In this document: piece by piece, positions 56,534 to 64,000 of the stretch | How the letters are laid out: every line of letters begins with the position of its first letter | Position numbering within the stretch: position 1 is the stretch's first letter | Source: Erpobdella octoculata | Lineage: Eukaryota; Annelida; Clitellata; Hirudinida; Erpobdellidae | Length of the DNA: 64,000 bases | Assembly (NCBI GenBank): GCA_963978895.1 | Contig: OZ022243.1 | Coordinates: 15,168,765 to 15,232,764, forward strand | Reading direction: 5' to 3' | Position numbers and translations under genes: made by a program | Notes under the pieces: model-generated | Databases searched by the model: none | The model's input: the letters and a program-made list of their open reading frames with translations, nothing else | What the model was told of the DNA's origin: nothing

Positions 56534-59500
56534 TATATCTATATAAATATATATATATGTATGTGTGTGTATAATATAATAAACACTATATGAAATATTC
56601 TATTAATAAGAAAACAAACCAAACTGGAAGTTATTGTAACTTGGACAAATGTGATAACAGGCACTGAGTAGTCCCTCCACAACCAGAGCCAGACCCATTG
56701 CATAAAATAAATCATAACGTTGTGGAATACCTAAATTCTGTCGTAAGAAAAACAGGTTTTATCGTAAAGTAAACTATGCATGAAAATAAAATAAAAAATA
56801 AATTATTTTTGATAATTAGGTCATATATTATCTTAGAAAATTGACACATCATGCAAAACTTCAGCTCAATCTGAGAACAGGAAGTAAGTGAAAATATATT
56901 ACAAGATTAACAGCTGACAAACCACGTAATGAAGTTAAGTAAAAGTGTATAATTACAACATAGCAAGTTTGATAGATAAATGACAACTTTGTAGCTTACA
57001 AAACAAATGTTAATAAAACTAACAATTGCTGGGTAGCCAGAAGCCAAAAGGTTTAAATAATGGTTTTCTCTGAAACAAAACCATTAAGTCTTTATTAAGT
57101 CAAAAACATGTCAACATTTTTTATTAAAACAATTTTTACAAATATAATCATCTTCCCAGCTTCCTTGAACAAGGAATTTACTATTATCACTGCTCAAATC
57201 AACTCAGCCCCCTTTGTATATGTTTTCTATATACAGTATAATCCCACTTTAACATACCATGGATATAATGCACAATTGGATATAACGTACTGAAACTTTG
57301 GCCCTGTGCATCGACTCCATATCTCCCATGTTCAATTACCCCGGCTATAACGTATTTGGATATAATTTACATTTGGATATAATATACTAAAATAATGGTC
57401 CAAATTAAAATATTTCCTATGTATATAACGGATTATTCAACCCATTTACAAGGCATGGTCGGCATAATAAATGTTTATTGCAACCGTGGTAATAAGAAAG
57501 TGTTTTATTTATTGTACATGTAACATCAGTGAGACAGTAAAAATTGCATTATTATGGTCTAACATAAGTCACTTTTTCGCACTATTGCTCCACTGACTGG
57601 GATGCTTTGTAATCTAACTTGGACAAACCATTTATATACACTAATATAGAGTGTCTTCATGATATTGATAACTTGATGGTCCGATCTTCTTAGCCCCCGC
57701 CCTCCGCAGTTGTGTTATGGTTAGGCTTTTCTTTTTGTGTTCAGATTGTATTGCTGGTGGATTTACTGTGAATACATAGCCGAGAAATTTTAACTTGTGA
57801 TTATGTTTCATTTTCTAACTCCATACATATTTTATGTTTTAACTGTGATTGCTATAATTTTCTAAGACACATTTAAAAAATACAAAAGTATTATATCTTA
57901 GCGCTTTTTTGGTGAGGCAGATTAGTATTTTTTGGCACAACCTAATGCAAAAAACCTGAACCCTCTAGTTTTCAAGTTTATTTTCCTATTTGAAAAAAAA
58001 AGAATCCAAAAATGAGTTGAAATATATCACAAGCTTGCACTTTTCTCTGTTTCAAACAACGTCGAAAAACCTATTCTCAGAATTGGAAACACCAGACTAT
58101 CGATAAATGGATTATCACTTTTTTTTATTGCCACTGTTGCAATAAACATTTATTATGCCGGTCATTCTTCATAAATGAGTTGAATAATCCGTTATATACA
58201 TAGGAAATATTTCAATTGGGATCAATATTTTAGTATGTTATAGCCAAATCTACGTTTTATCCAAATACGTTTTAACACGGGGAGACAGGGCAAATGCACA
58301 GGACAAAAATTTCAGTACATTATATCCAATTGTATGTTATATCCAGGGTACGCTATAGAGCAATTATACTGTATATATATATATATATATATATATAAAG
58401 ACTGTGCCAGTATGGTTTTTATTGCCGGTATTGGTAGTTCCGAGCCAAAAACCGGTACTACCGGTACCGGTATAATGTCGAAAGTCTGAAAATGGCTAGA
58501 AATAGTATTTAAAAGTGCGTTAAGCCTTAAGCCCAATACACACTGGCCTTAAGCCCAATACACACTGACCGGTTTTCGCTGGTACCAGTCCTTCGGCACC
58601 AGAATCTGGAGTGTGTGTCACAAAAACCGCGTCCAGAAATTACGTTAATTTATGCACGTCCAGATTCTGGTGCCGGCAAAGTGTGGCATGTTTTCTGGCA
58701 CCAAAATAAATTATTATAATCTATGCACCAGTTCTGGCGAACAGGAGCTGGATGAAAAAACCGGTAGGTGTATACGCACCTTTGGTGTTACCAGAGATGT
58801 AGTACTTGGTACTCGTACTCCTACTCGAGTTCAACTCGAGTACGTTTTTTATGTACTCGTACTTGGACTCATACTCGAAGCCTTGGTACTCATACTCGTT
58901 ATTCCACTCAGTACTGAGTAGCAGAGATCTAGTACTTGATACTCGTACTCCAGTAAAACTCGATTACGTTTTTCAAGTACTCGTACCAGTACCATGGTAA
59001 TTGTACTCATACTCGCACCATAAGTACTTGCAACATATCTGAGTGTTACTGTCCACGGTCGGTTAGTGCTATGTTATTGCTAAGAACCATTGTCCATATT
59101 TGAAGTGTAGCAAACAATGGGCAGACAGGTAAATTGCACTGCCCATCCCGCTGCAGTATGTCTTTCACTCTTTTGTCTTTTATGCGTGATGTGTTGGAAG
59201 CCCGTTCCAGCACCTTTCATACCGGCGGAATCGGTATCTGCCAGTATTGCCAAAAACCAGGCGGTATACCGGCACAGCCCTAACCCTAAATCAACTGAAT
59301 AAATGAATGAAAGAGCTACCTTCGGAAAACCAGGTACAAGAACAGCAAGCCCAACATAATGTATCCAATATTGCTAAAAATGCTGTTGAAGGCAACAAAA
59401 ACTCCGACTTGATGTATGCAGTAGAAGTTGTAGTAGCACACATCTTGGTCTCCAGACATATGCAGCACCTTTAAAAAAAGAAGTTAAAGTTAAATGTAGA

Positions 59501-61556
59501 TTCATTTTTTGAGTGCCACTGACTCAACAGACCAGCAGTCAATTTACAATGGTGACAAATTGAAGATAAAACCAGCAACATATGTGGTGTTTACGGCGCT
59601 GCTGGCAGCCCCGCATACTACTTGCTAGCTCCACAAGCGCACAAAGGACTTTAACCCCCAACCGAAGTTGGTACTCATTTATCGACCACCAAAGGATGAA
59701 ATGCTGAGCTGACGTAAGCACATGTGAGTTAGTTTCTTGCTCAAGGAAATTAAGTGCCCGGACCAGGAATCGAACCCGGGTCTTCAGGCTTTCAGAGCCA
59801 GTGTCTTAACCACTAGACCAACATGTTTCACGAAATCTAATTGAATGATATGAAGAATGTTGATGCAAAAAATGACATGCTTAGGCAGCTCAAAAGCATT
59901 GTGGATAAATTAGTCAAGACTCTGAAATCAGTTACAGCTACAGTTACAGTTGAAAAAAGTAAAAAAATCTGATTGATAATTCCATTAAACCCACTAATGT
60001 AATTATTCAATTTTTCTTATGAAGTCCACTGATTTACCTAATCTATTTTTTCAATAAGTCCACTAATGTACTTGCTCTATTTTTTATAAAGTTAACTAAT
60101 GTACTTGTTTTATTTCTTCATTAATTCCACTAATGTACTTGTTAACCAAATTTACATTATATATTAGATCCAGGGGCGCAGCCAGGATTTTTTTCGGGAG
60201 GGGGGGGCCCCGGGAAGAAAAACTGTTAAGTAAGGAGTTTTCTGAAAAGTTTACAACCCACAAAAGTCAAGGCTTAAAAACAGTTTAAGCAACAATTAGT
60301 AATATCAAACTATAAGACATTTAATTTGAATCAATTTATTACAATAACAAATTCAGACCCCTTTTTTGCGAAAAAATGTCAATGACGGGCTTCTTCATTA
60401 ATGGGAAGGTCGCGATTGTTTGTTTCAATAAATTCAACAAAGGTTAATTGAATAATTAGAGGAAAGAATTGAAAAACATCCCAAATTCACAGGCCAGCCT
60501 GTCAATTCAAAATCCACTTTGGGTAGGTTTCGGAGGGGGGGGACCTGGCCCCCTGGCTGCGCCCCTGATTAGATCCATTAATCCTTGGTAATATAACCTG
60601 GGGGAGATGTGCAAAAATGACGGGACCAAAATTTTAGTATGTTAAATTAGTATCACTTATTTAAACAATTGAAGTTTTAGTCTTAAAACTAGATTCAAAT
60701 GTATAACTAGCTTCAGTAATAGCTACAAACATATCTTTAAAATATGAAAGATACAAACTAAAAAGATGTCAGAATCATTGACTGGCAATAATAATAACAT
60801 CATCATTATATATTTTAATAAGACAACAAGATAAAAACAATAACCCTCTGATAAGTAAGAACAAGCTGTATGACAGGTAGAAAGTAAAATATGCCAACAG
60901 TCACCAAATTCCTGCAGACAGAAAAACAGCATAGTTTCATAACTATAAGATGTATTCATATTTAACGATATATATAAACAGAAAGTCACCAAAAAAATGT
61001 TCTTTGTCTTTTAGCAGGACGTTTGTTCACCTTGATCGTATCAACTATGTAAATATCTTTCTGTTTGTAGGAAATAATAAATTAATAAATTAATATAATA
61101 ATTATTCCTAATTTATATTATAACTGTTTTTAAACAATTAGTGAATTGCAGGCATTAAATAAAAAATGTAGTCATATGAAAAAAAATGAAATATTTTTAT
61201 TTTTTGCTCATTAAAAATACCTTGTATAATAAAACTGCAGTTATTCATAAAACGTATACAACTCATCTTCCTAGAATATGCTCACATACATAATTAATGT
61301 AAAACATCTATAACTAATCTGTTTAAAACTTATTAAAAATTCATTTTCATAAAAGAAAATGCTTTTATAGCTAGCAAATTGATATAAAATAATTGTCTTC
61401 TATCAAATTCATTGGTTAAACTATCAAATACAATAATACTATTGAATAATAATAAAACAATGACCTTAGACCATATGAAATTTTCAGAACTTTCAATATT
61501 TTCAAAACCACCTTCAACAGTTGCTGGCTCCTCATCTTGGCTGTTTACTTGAGATG
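49541..61556 (-). CDS. sidt: SID-1 transmembrane family (SIDT1/2-like) protein, C-terminal part
   Basis: Multi-pass membrane protein related to C. elegans SID-1 and vertebrate SIDT1/SIDT2, which act in dsRNA transport at the plasma or endolysosomal membrane and share the CREST hydrolase fold. Exons, high to low: 61465-61556, 60990-61060, 60845-60911, 59320-59468, 57024-57069, 56620-56737, 55282-55418, 51622-51724, 50794-50867, 50621-50667, 50436-50541, 50246-50356, 50026-50139, 49541-49603. All phases agree, giving 431 residues up to the normal family C-terminus (PRDKIRVF, then stop). It contains a cytosolic loop and the membrane core beginning [17 protein letters not shown]. The metal-site residues of the superfamily are kept: SACYH (SxxxH), the Asp of FDTSFMYM, and HDIWH (HxxxH). 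The extracellular beta-sandwich and first membrane helix must lie beyond 61.6 kb or in the gap. Confidence 0.93.
50026..50139 (-). CDS. sidt: SIDT exon with HDIWH metal motif
   Basis: 114 nt, acceptor [26 protein letters not shown] followed by [13 protein letters not shown]. The HxxxH pair (HDIWH) is the second metal-binding motif of the fold. To keep frame with the last exon the donor must be GC (ATG|GCAAGT), a GC-AG intron; the nearby GT gives a stop. Confidence 0.94.
50246..50356 (-). CDS. sidt: SIDT exon, transmembrane
   Basis: 111 nt, phase 0 both sides, acceptor TGACAG and donor GTTGCA. It encodes IRYKERICF and a hydrophobic helix ([19 protein letters not shown]) ending NQLTSWQ, aligning with the penultimate SIDT helix. 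Confidence 0.9.
50436..50541 (-). CDS. sidt: SIDT exon, transmembrane
   Basis: 106 nt, acceptor TTCCAG and donor GTACAG, phase 2 in. [20 protein letters not shown] and [15 protein letters not shown] match the SIDT pattern with P-x-(N/D)-F-A-(S/T)-Y-L-L. Confidence 0.93.
50621..50667 (-). CDS. sidt: SIDT exon, transmembrane
   Basis: 47 nt, acceptor TTAACAG and donor GTCAGT, phase 0 in and phase 2 out. [15 protein letters not shown] joins to LAIFG in the next exon; family pattern D-R-M-V-L-L-V-M-G-N-V-I-N-W. Confidence 0.92.
50794..50867 (-). CDS. sidt: SIDT exon, cytosolic loop
   Basis: 74 nt, acceptor TTTTCAG and donor GTTTGT, phase 1 in and phase 0 out. It encodes [11 protein letters not shown] and ends PVYL before the DRLILL helix. 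Found by requiring the phases between 51622 and 50667; the loop itself is poorly conserved. Confidence 0.8.
51622..51724 (-). CDS. sidt: SIDT exon, transmembrane
   Basis: 103 nt, acceptor TTTTCAG and donor [23 protein letters not shown], then [10 protein letters not shown], matching the SIDT segment G-N-T-A-F-W-I-V-F and YYMGRWK. Confidence 0.94.
52807..53252. repeat. (CATA)n arrays with CATAGATA and CACACATA variants
   Basis: Two CATA arrays (52807-53050 and 53140-53252) within the Helitron-like family B element, separated by a duplicated CGCTCCCGGTCGTTATCCGT block. Confidence 0.93.
53426..55147 (-). mobile_element. nonautonomous Helitron-like element, family A, copy 2
   Basis: 1722 bp, inverted relative to copy 1 at 24890-26461. 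Same termini (TC at 55147, CTAG ending at 53426), flanked by A and T. It has the same repeat body of roughly 158-bp units and the same GGCCCG-rich stretch. The two copies share an 80-residue frame at their 5' ends with only a few differences. Confidence 0.82.
55282..55418 (-). CDS. sidt: SIDT exon, transmembrane, metal-site Asp
   Basis: 137 nt, acceptor CTTATTAG and donor GTATGT, phase 1 in and phase 0 out. The first codon completes the Asp of [20 protein letters not shown], followed by a hydrophobic helix. A later GT (55251) would leave an in-frame stop, so the GTATGT donor is preferred. Confidence 0.93.
55430..55765 (-). repeat. Penelope-like element terminal repeat, inverted copy 1
   Basis: About 320 bp that is the inverse of 56115-56450. 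It carries a small frame ([20 protein letters not shown] onward) and the hammerhead-like fold at 55590-55645. The GATGATGGCGAATGCCGAAA phrase followed by a short frame is characteristic of Penelope-like retroelement terminal repeats. Confidence 0.7.
55590..55645 (-). ncRNA. hammerhead-ribozyme-like motif, copy 1
   Basis: On the minus strand: stem I GAGTA/TACTC, core CCGATGA (consensus CTGATGA, so one change at the second base), stem II GGC/GCC with GAAT loop, GAAA, then a 3-bp stem III with a GGCC loop, and UC before the expected cleavage point. This is the minimal type I layout known from Penelope-like elements. Activity is unproven because of the core change. Confidence 0.6.
55766..56110. 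repeat. two direct 130-bp repeats between the inverted Penelope-like ends
   Basis: The block GTTGTTGACAGT(G/C)GAAATGCGGTTA ... AAGACAGTGATTCATAA occurs at about 55775-55880 and 55930-56020. It belongs to the spacer between the two inverted copies. No coding. Confidence 0.75.
56115..56450 (+). repeat. Penelope-like element terminal repeat, copy 2
   Basis: Inverse of copy 1, nearly identical over about 320 bp, followed by a TA array. It carries the same small frame (56253 onward; [20 protein letters not shown] and [20 protein letters not shown]). No reverse transcriptase or GIY-YIG endonuclease is nearby, so the element is a remnant. Confidence 0.7.
56237..56291 (+). ncRNA. hammerhead-ribozyme-like motif, copy 2
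   Basis: Same fold as copy 1 on the plus strand: GAGTA/TACTC stem I, CCGATGA, GGC-GAAT-GCC stem II, GAAA. Stem III has a C-A mismatch here (CCGGCCAG), so this copy is predicted to be weaker. Confidence 0.55.
56449..56525. repeat. (TA)n microsatellite
   Basis: TA array following the Penelope-like terminal repeat. Confidence 0.95.
56620..56737 (-). CDS. sidt: SIDT exon with SACYH motif
   Basis: 118 nt, acceptor ACGACAG and donor GTTTGT, phase 0 in and phase 1 out. [20 protein letters not shown], then [17 protein letters not shown]. The Ser and His of SACYH belong to the metal/hydrolase centre of the CREST fold and are intact. Confidence 0.95.
57024..57069 (-). CDS. sidt: SIDT small linking exon
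   Basis: 46 nt, acceptor TTGTTTCAG and donor GTTAGT. It gives [16 protein letters not shown] between FRR and NLGIPQRY, the right length, and supplies the one base needed by the previous exon. Identified from phase and position; sequence conservation in this loop is modest. Confidence 0.82.
57234..58371. mobile_element. TA-flanked element with about 240-bp inverted repeats (pogo-like MITE)
   Basis: Both ends begin CAGTATAAT and are flanked by TA. The first roughly 240 bp (57234-57487) are inverted at about 58130-58371, sharing GGATATAA-rich blocks and TAAACATTTATTATGCCG. The interior is noncoding. TA duplication and CAG start fit pogo/Tigger or Tc1/mariner. Located in a SIDT intron. Confidence 0.8.
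58400..59280. mobile_element. hAT-like element with nested MITEs
   Basis: The left end CTGTGCCAGTATGGTTTTTA is inverted at the right (GCGGTATACCGGCACAG), both with CCGGTA-rich subterminal repeats. Inside are a GACCGGTTTTCGCTGGTACC segment (58558 on) and two copies of a GTACTTGGTACTCGTACTC-type hAT end (58797 and 58929). No transposase frame. Target duplication unclear. Confidence 0.55.
59320..59468 (-). CDS. sidt: SIDT exon, transmembrane
   Basis: 149 nt, acceptor TTTAAAG and donor GTAGCT, phase 0 in and phase 2 out. [20 protein letters not shown], then [19 protein letters not shown]. The CYYNFxC and F-N-x-I-x-S-N-x-G-Y motifs are SIDT hallmarks. Confidence 0.96.
59540..59825 (-). repeat. 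tRNA-derived SINE
   Basis: On the minus strand it starts tRNA-like (TGGTCTAGTGGTTAAGACAC, A box) with B box GGTTCGATTCC, then a body with TTGAGCAAGAAAC and GGTCGATAAATGAGTACCAA, a block typical of widespread invertebrate SINEs. Related, more divergent copies lie at 62975-63190 and 63330-63545. Confidence 0.82.
60172..60567. mobile_element. 396-bp hAT MITE
   Basis: Terminal inverted repeats CAGGGGCGCAGCCAGG and inverse, flanked by the perfect 8-bp duplication ATTAGATC (60164-60171, 60568-60575). Noncoding. In a SIDT intron. Confidence 0.92.
60845..60911 (-). CDS. sidt: SIDT exon, transmembrane
   Basis: 67 nt, acceptor TCTGCAG and donor GTTATT. Completes Trp, then [20 protein letters not shown] and QR, the canonical SIDT helix before the CYYNFxC loop. 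Confidence 0.94.
60990..61060 (-). CDS. sidt: SIDT exon, cytosolic loop
   Basis: 71 nt, acceptor CTACAAACAG and donor GTGACT, phase 0 in and phase 2 out. [20 protein letters not shown] and TFFW lead into the NLVTVGIFY helix. Basic loop as in relatives. Confidence 0.85.
61465..61556 (-). CDS. sidt: SIDT exon, acidic cytosolic loop
   Basis: 92 nt, acceptor ATTTAG and a weak donor GTCATT, phase 1 in and phase 0 out. [20 protein letters not shown], then [10 protein letters not shown]. Compatible in phase with the next exon. It is the most upstream exon that can be supported; sequence conservation is low here. Confidence 0.65.
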
Positions 61557-61976
61557 CTAAATGTCAAAATATTATTATTGAGTACTTAGAAGATGTAAAT
61601 ATAATTTTTTTTTAGCTTTACAAATAATGAGAACAAATGTGTATGGATTACAAAATGTGAGATAACATTTTTAAATCTTTAATAGTAGCTTTACTGCGGG
61701 TCATGCTTGTTTATTTGCCAATAAATCTTGGAAGTCAAAATCAACAAACTTCACATCATCCAATCGAGTTTAAACTTGGAACAAGCATTCTATTAAATTA
61801 AAAAAAAAATCATTTCTATTTTTTAATTTAAAAAATTGTTTTATTTGTATGTTGCAAGAAACAAATCCAAAATATAAGGGGCTTGCAAAAAACCTGTTTT
61901 ATCAGTTCTGTTATTGTGGTATAGATTAAATTTGTAACTAACAACTTCAATATATTACAAATTTCAAATACTAATA

Positions 61977-62838
61977 CAGTAGGACCTCGCTTATTTGACC
62001 CCCCGCTATACGACTTTAGTGCTTATACGACCTAAAAATTTTTCAGATTGAAATATCCTTACTCTTCGATACTAATCTGTTTCTGTTATGCGACAAACTC
62101 TGTAACACGACCAACGACCTTGTTTCTGTGGCATTATTTGCATAAATAACTCTATTATGCGACCTGCAGTAGATGAAAGCCCTTGAAATTGCTTGTAGGT
62201 ATGTGTAATAAAAGCCAGTGGGATTTTGTTAATTTTCACGTTCCTTTGGACTGTCTACTCTTCAATAACCGGTTCAGACCAAACCAACTTTATATTTCGG
62301 TCCATGTGATGTCAAAAATTCTACATAGGCTCTAGAGTTCGATGATGATATGGTAGACCAATCCTGGCGGGAGTCAATTTTGAAGAGTATGTCAGTTGTG
62401 ATGCTAATGAGTCAAAATGTTCGAATGTCCAGGGCATCCCAGTTGTGGTTGAACAAGAAGAGGAAAACATTGAAGACATTAATTCAAAAGATTTGGATGA
62501 TGAATTCATTAGCAGTCAAACTGCAATTTCATATGTTAATAGGCTTTTAAAGTATGCCAGTAATCACGACAATAGTACGCTAGCTAGTCATCTCATTAAA
62601 GTGTCTTTGGAGTTGTGTAGTGTTAAATTAAATAATTTAAAACAACAAACAATCTGGAACTATTTTAAATCATAATTTTTTTATATGACTGTTAGTTGAT
62701 TTAAAAAACTACTGATTACTCTTTGTTGTCTGAATATTTAATTCTGAAAAAATGTGACTTTTCCTCTTATGCGACTCACCCACGTATGCGACCGATTTTA
62801 CGTGGCAATGGAGAAGTCGCATAAGAGAGGTTCTACTG
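61977..62838 (+). mobile_element. pogo/Tigger-like deletion derivative
   Basis: 862 bp with inverted ends CAGTAGGACCTCGCTTAT and CAGTAGAACCTCTCTTAT, flanked by TA. Both ends carry repeated TATACGAC/TATGCGAC blocks. Inside, a plus frame at about 62445-62675 has an acidic stretch and ends KLNNLKQQTIWNYFKS then stop, like the C-terminus of pogo/Tigger transposases. The catalytic domain is deleted. Confidence 0.82.
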
Positions 62839-62974
62839 TAACATTAAGTTAATATACATTTGTTTATAATACAATTTGTAAATACAAATTTGTATTATTT
62901 TTTTAAAACAAAAACAACAAATAAAAGCTCTTTTCTTATCCAATGGAAAAAAAATTCCCAGTTTATTTTGTCAT

Positions 62975-63190
62975 TTTGAGATGAAGCGCTGTGGCAATCA
63001 AGTGGTCGGTCTGTCACATTGCAAACTTGGATTCAAATCTCAGTTTCAGCAAACGTTCTTATCTGATAACTCCATTTGGCAAGAAGTTTATTTGCATCAT
63101 TCAAATAAAATCAAGGTTTCATCTGAAGATAAATGAGTACTAATTTAGGCCACTGTCAAATGGTGAGACCTATCAAGGTAAGCACAAAAA
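62975..63190 (+). repeat. divergent tRNA-derived SINE
   Basis: GAAGCGCTGTGGCAATCAAG with a B-box-like GGATTCAAATCTC and a body ending near ATGAGTACTAAT, related to the SINE at 59540-59825 but in the opposite orientation. Confidence 0.55.
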
Positions 63191-63329
63191 AATGTGATGA
63201 CTCTCAAAATATCATAGAAGTGATTCTACATCAACTAGTCATCTATATATTGGTTACAACAGACAAGAAGAGCATTTCTGAATAATCTTTATAAAACTTC
63301 TTGAACAAATAAAATACACTATAGAAGGT

Positions 63330-63545
63330 AAAGGCCAAAATTGGAATGCGTTGGACTTCAGTAATGGTTCCCCCTAGTCGTGAAACTGGTACTCATTTAT
63401 CAACAAGTGAAGGTTGGGTCTGAGCAGTTTGAGTGAATTCCTTGCTCAACGGAATTACGCCTCGCTGTGACTGAGATTTGAACCTATGATGGCAGGATGA
63501 TAGATAGCATAATTACTTTCACCACTGTGCTATGTCACCTCAGAT
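63330..63545 (-). repeat. divergent tRNA-derived SINE
   Basis: Minus-strand copy: tRNA-like start near 63545, B-box-like AGGTTCAAATCTC, then AAGGAATTCACTC and TTGATAAATGAGTACCAG, matching the block order of the SINE at 59540-59825. Confidence 0.6.
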
Positions 63546-63824
63546 GGAAGCTTTTAAATTGAAGACTATTAAGGTTTTTGTAAATTTTGTTAATTGTAGC
63601 CACATAAACAAATCAAAATTATATTCTTTCTACATTTAATTGTATTGAAAGCTTTCTAGCAAAAATAAAACTTTTAATATTAAAAGTTATTAACACAGAC
63701 ATAAAAAAAATAGTGCTGATGTTAAGTTAAGTAGGCAACAATAAAAAACACAGTTTTCCATATAAACCCTTTATGGGCAATGTAAGCTATTATTTTTTTG
63801 TTTTTATCAACTAAAAAAACCTCA

Positions 63825-64000
63825 NNNNNNNNNNNNNNNNNNNNNNNNNNNNNNNNNNNNNNNNNNNNNNNNNNNNNNNNNNNNNNNNNNNNNNNNNNNN
63901 NNNNNNNNNNNNNNNNNNNNNNNNNNNNNNNNNNNNNNNNNNNNNNNNNNNNNNNNNNNNNNNNNNNNNNNNNNNNNNNNNNNNNNNNNNNNNNNNNNNN
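63825..64000. other. assembly gap (N)
   Basis: Unsequenced bases to the window end. The N-terminal exons of the SIDT gene may lie in or beyond this gap. Confidence 1.

Noticed and set aside
61600..63824. Further upstream SIDT exons before the gap
   Set aside because: No segment with family motifs, correct phase and splice sites could be found; the region is taken up by a pogo-like element and SINE relics.

Overview
This is a 64 kb piece of an animal nuclear genome. It is AT-rich, its two protein-coding genes are split into many short exons with consistent splice phases, and it is full of (TA)n and (CATA)n microsatellites and nested transposons. Two host genes lie on the minus strand. One resembles Roundabout (Robo) and the other SID-1 transmembrane family (SIDT) proteins. 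A Robo with the vertebrate-like order of five Ig and three FN3 domains, plus an intron-rich SIDT gene, fits an invertebrate bilaterian (a lophotrochozoan or a non-vertebrate deuterostome, for example). The species cannot be fixed from the sequence. Bases 63825-64000 are an assembly gap.

Layout. (1) 0.37-13.0 kb, minus: Robo-like axon-guidance receptor, 14 well-defined exons plus one likely cytoplasmic exon. The signal-peptide exon lies upstream and most of the cytoplasmic tail downstream, both unseen. (2) 13-19 kb: no gene seen, apart from a short Helitron-like element and long (TA)n tracts. (3) 19.2-22.6 kb: a very young LTR retrotransposon (two 589-bp LTRs that read as identical, 5-bp target duplication, internally deleted pol) inserted in a LINE ORF1 fragment. 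(4) 22.7-30.3 kb: one old CR1/Jockey-like LINE on the minus strand cut by four later insertions (two hAT elements, one Helitron-like element, one small TA-flanked MITE). Each can be removed by its own target-site signature. (5) 30.6-34.5 kb: a hAT transposase pseudogene (TTF/ZMYM type) interrupted by a LINE 3' end. (6) 34.6-37.1 kb: two nested terminal-inverted-repeat elements without a recognised transposase, plus a tRNA-derived SINE. (7) 37.3-43.6 kb: a decayed BEL/Pao-like retrotransposon cut by a hAT. (8) 43.7-47.3 kb: an L2/CR1-like LINE with both ORFs nearly whole, ORF2 broken by one stop codon. (9) 49.5-61.6 kb, minus: the C-terminal multi-membrane part of a SIDT dsRNA-channel/lipase-fold protein. 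It is reconstructed here as 14 exons with compatible phases, and keeps the SxxxH, Asp and HxxxH residues of the CREST superfamily. Its introns hold Helitron-like elements, an inverted pair of Penelope-like terminal repeats carrying a hammerhead-ribozyme-like fold, pogo-like and hAT MITEs and a SINE.

The two genes have no evident functional link: Robo is a Slit receptor, and SIDT proteins move dsRNA and have a membrane hydrolase fold. The most unusual material is the mobile DNA: the hammerhead-like motifs in inverted orientation, three Helitron-like families sharing A|TC...CTAG|T or near-identical boundaries, and the exactly dissectible stack of insertions.
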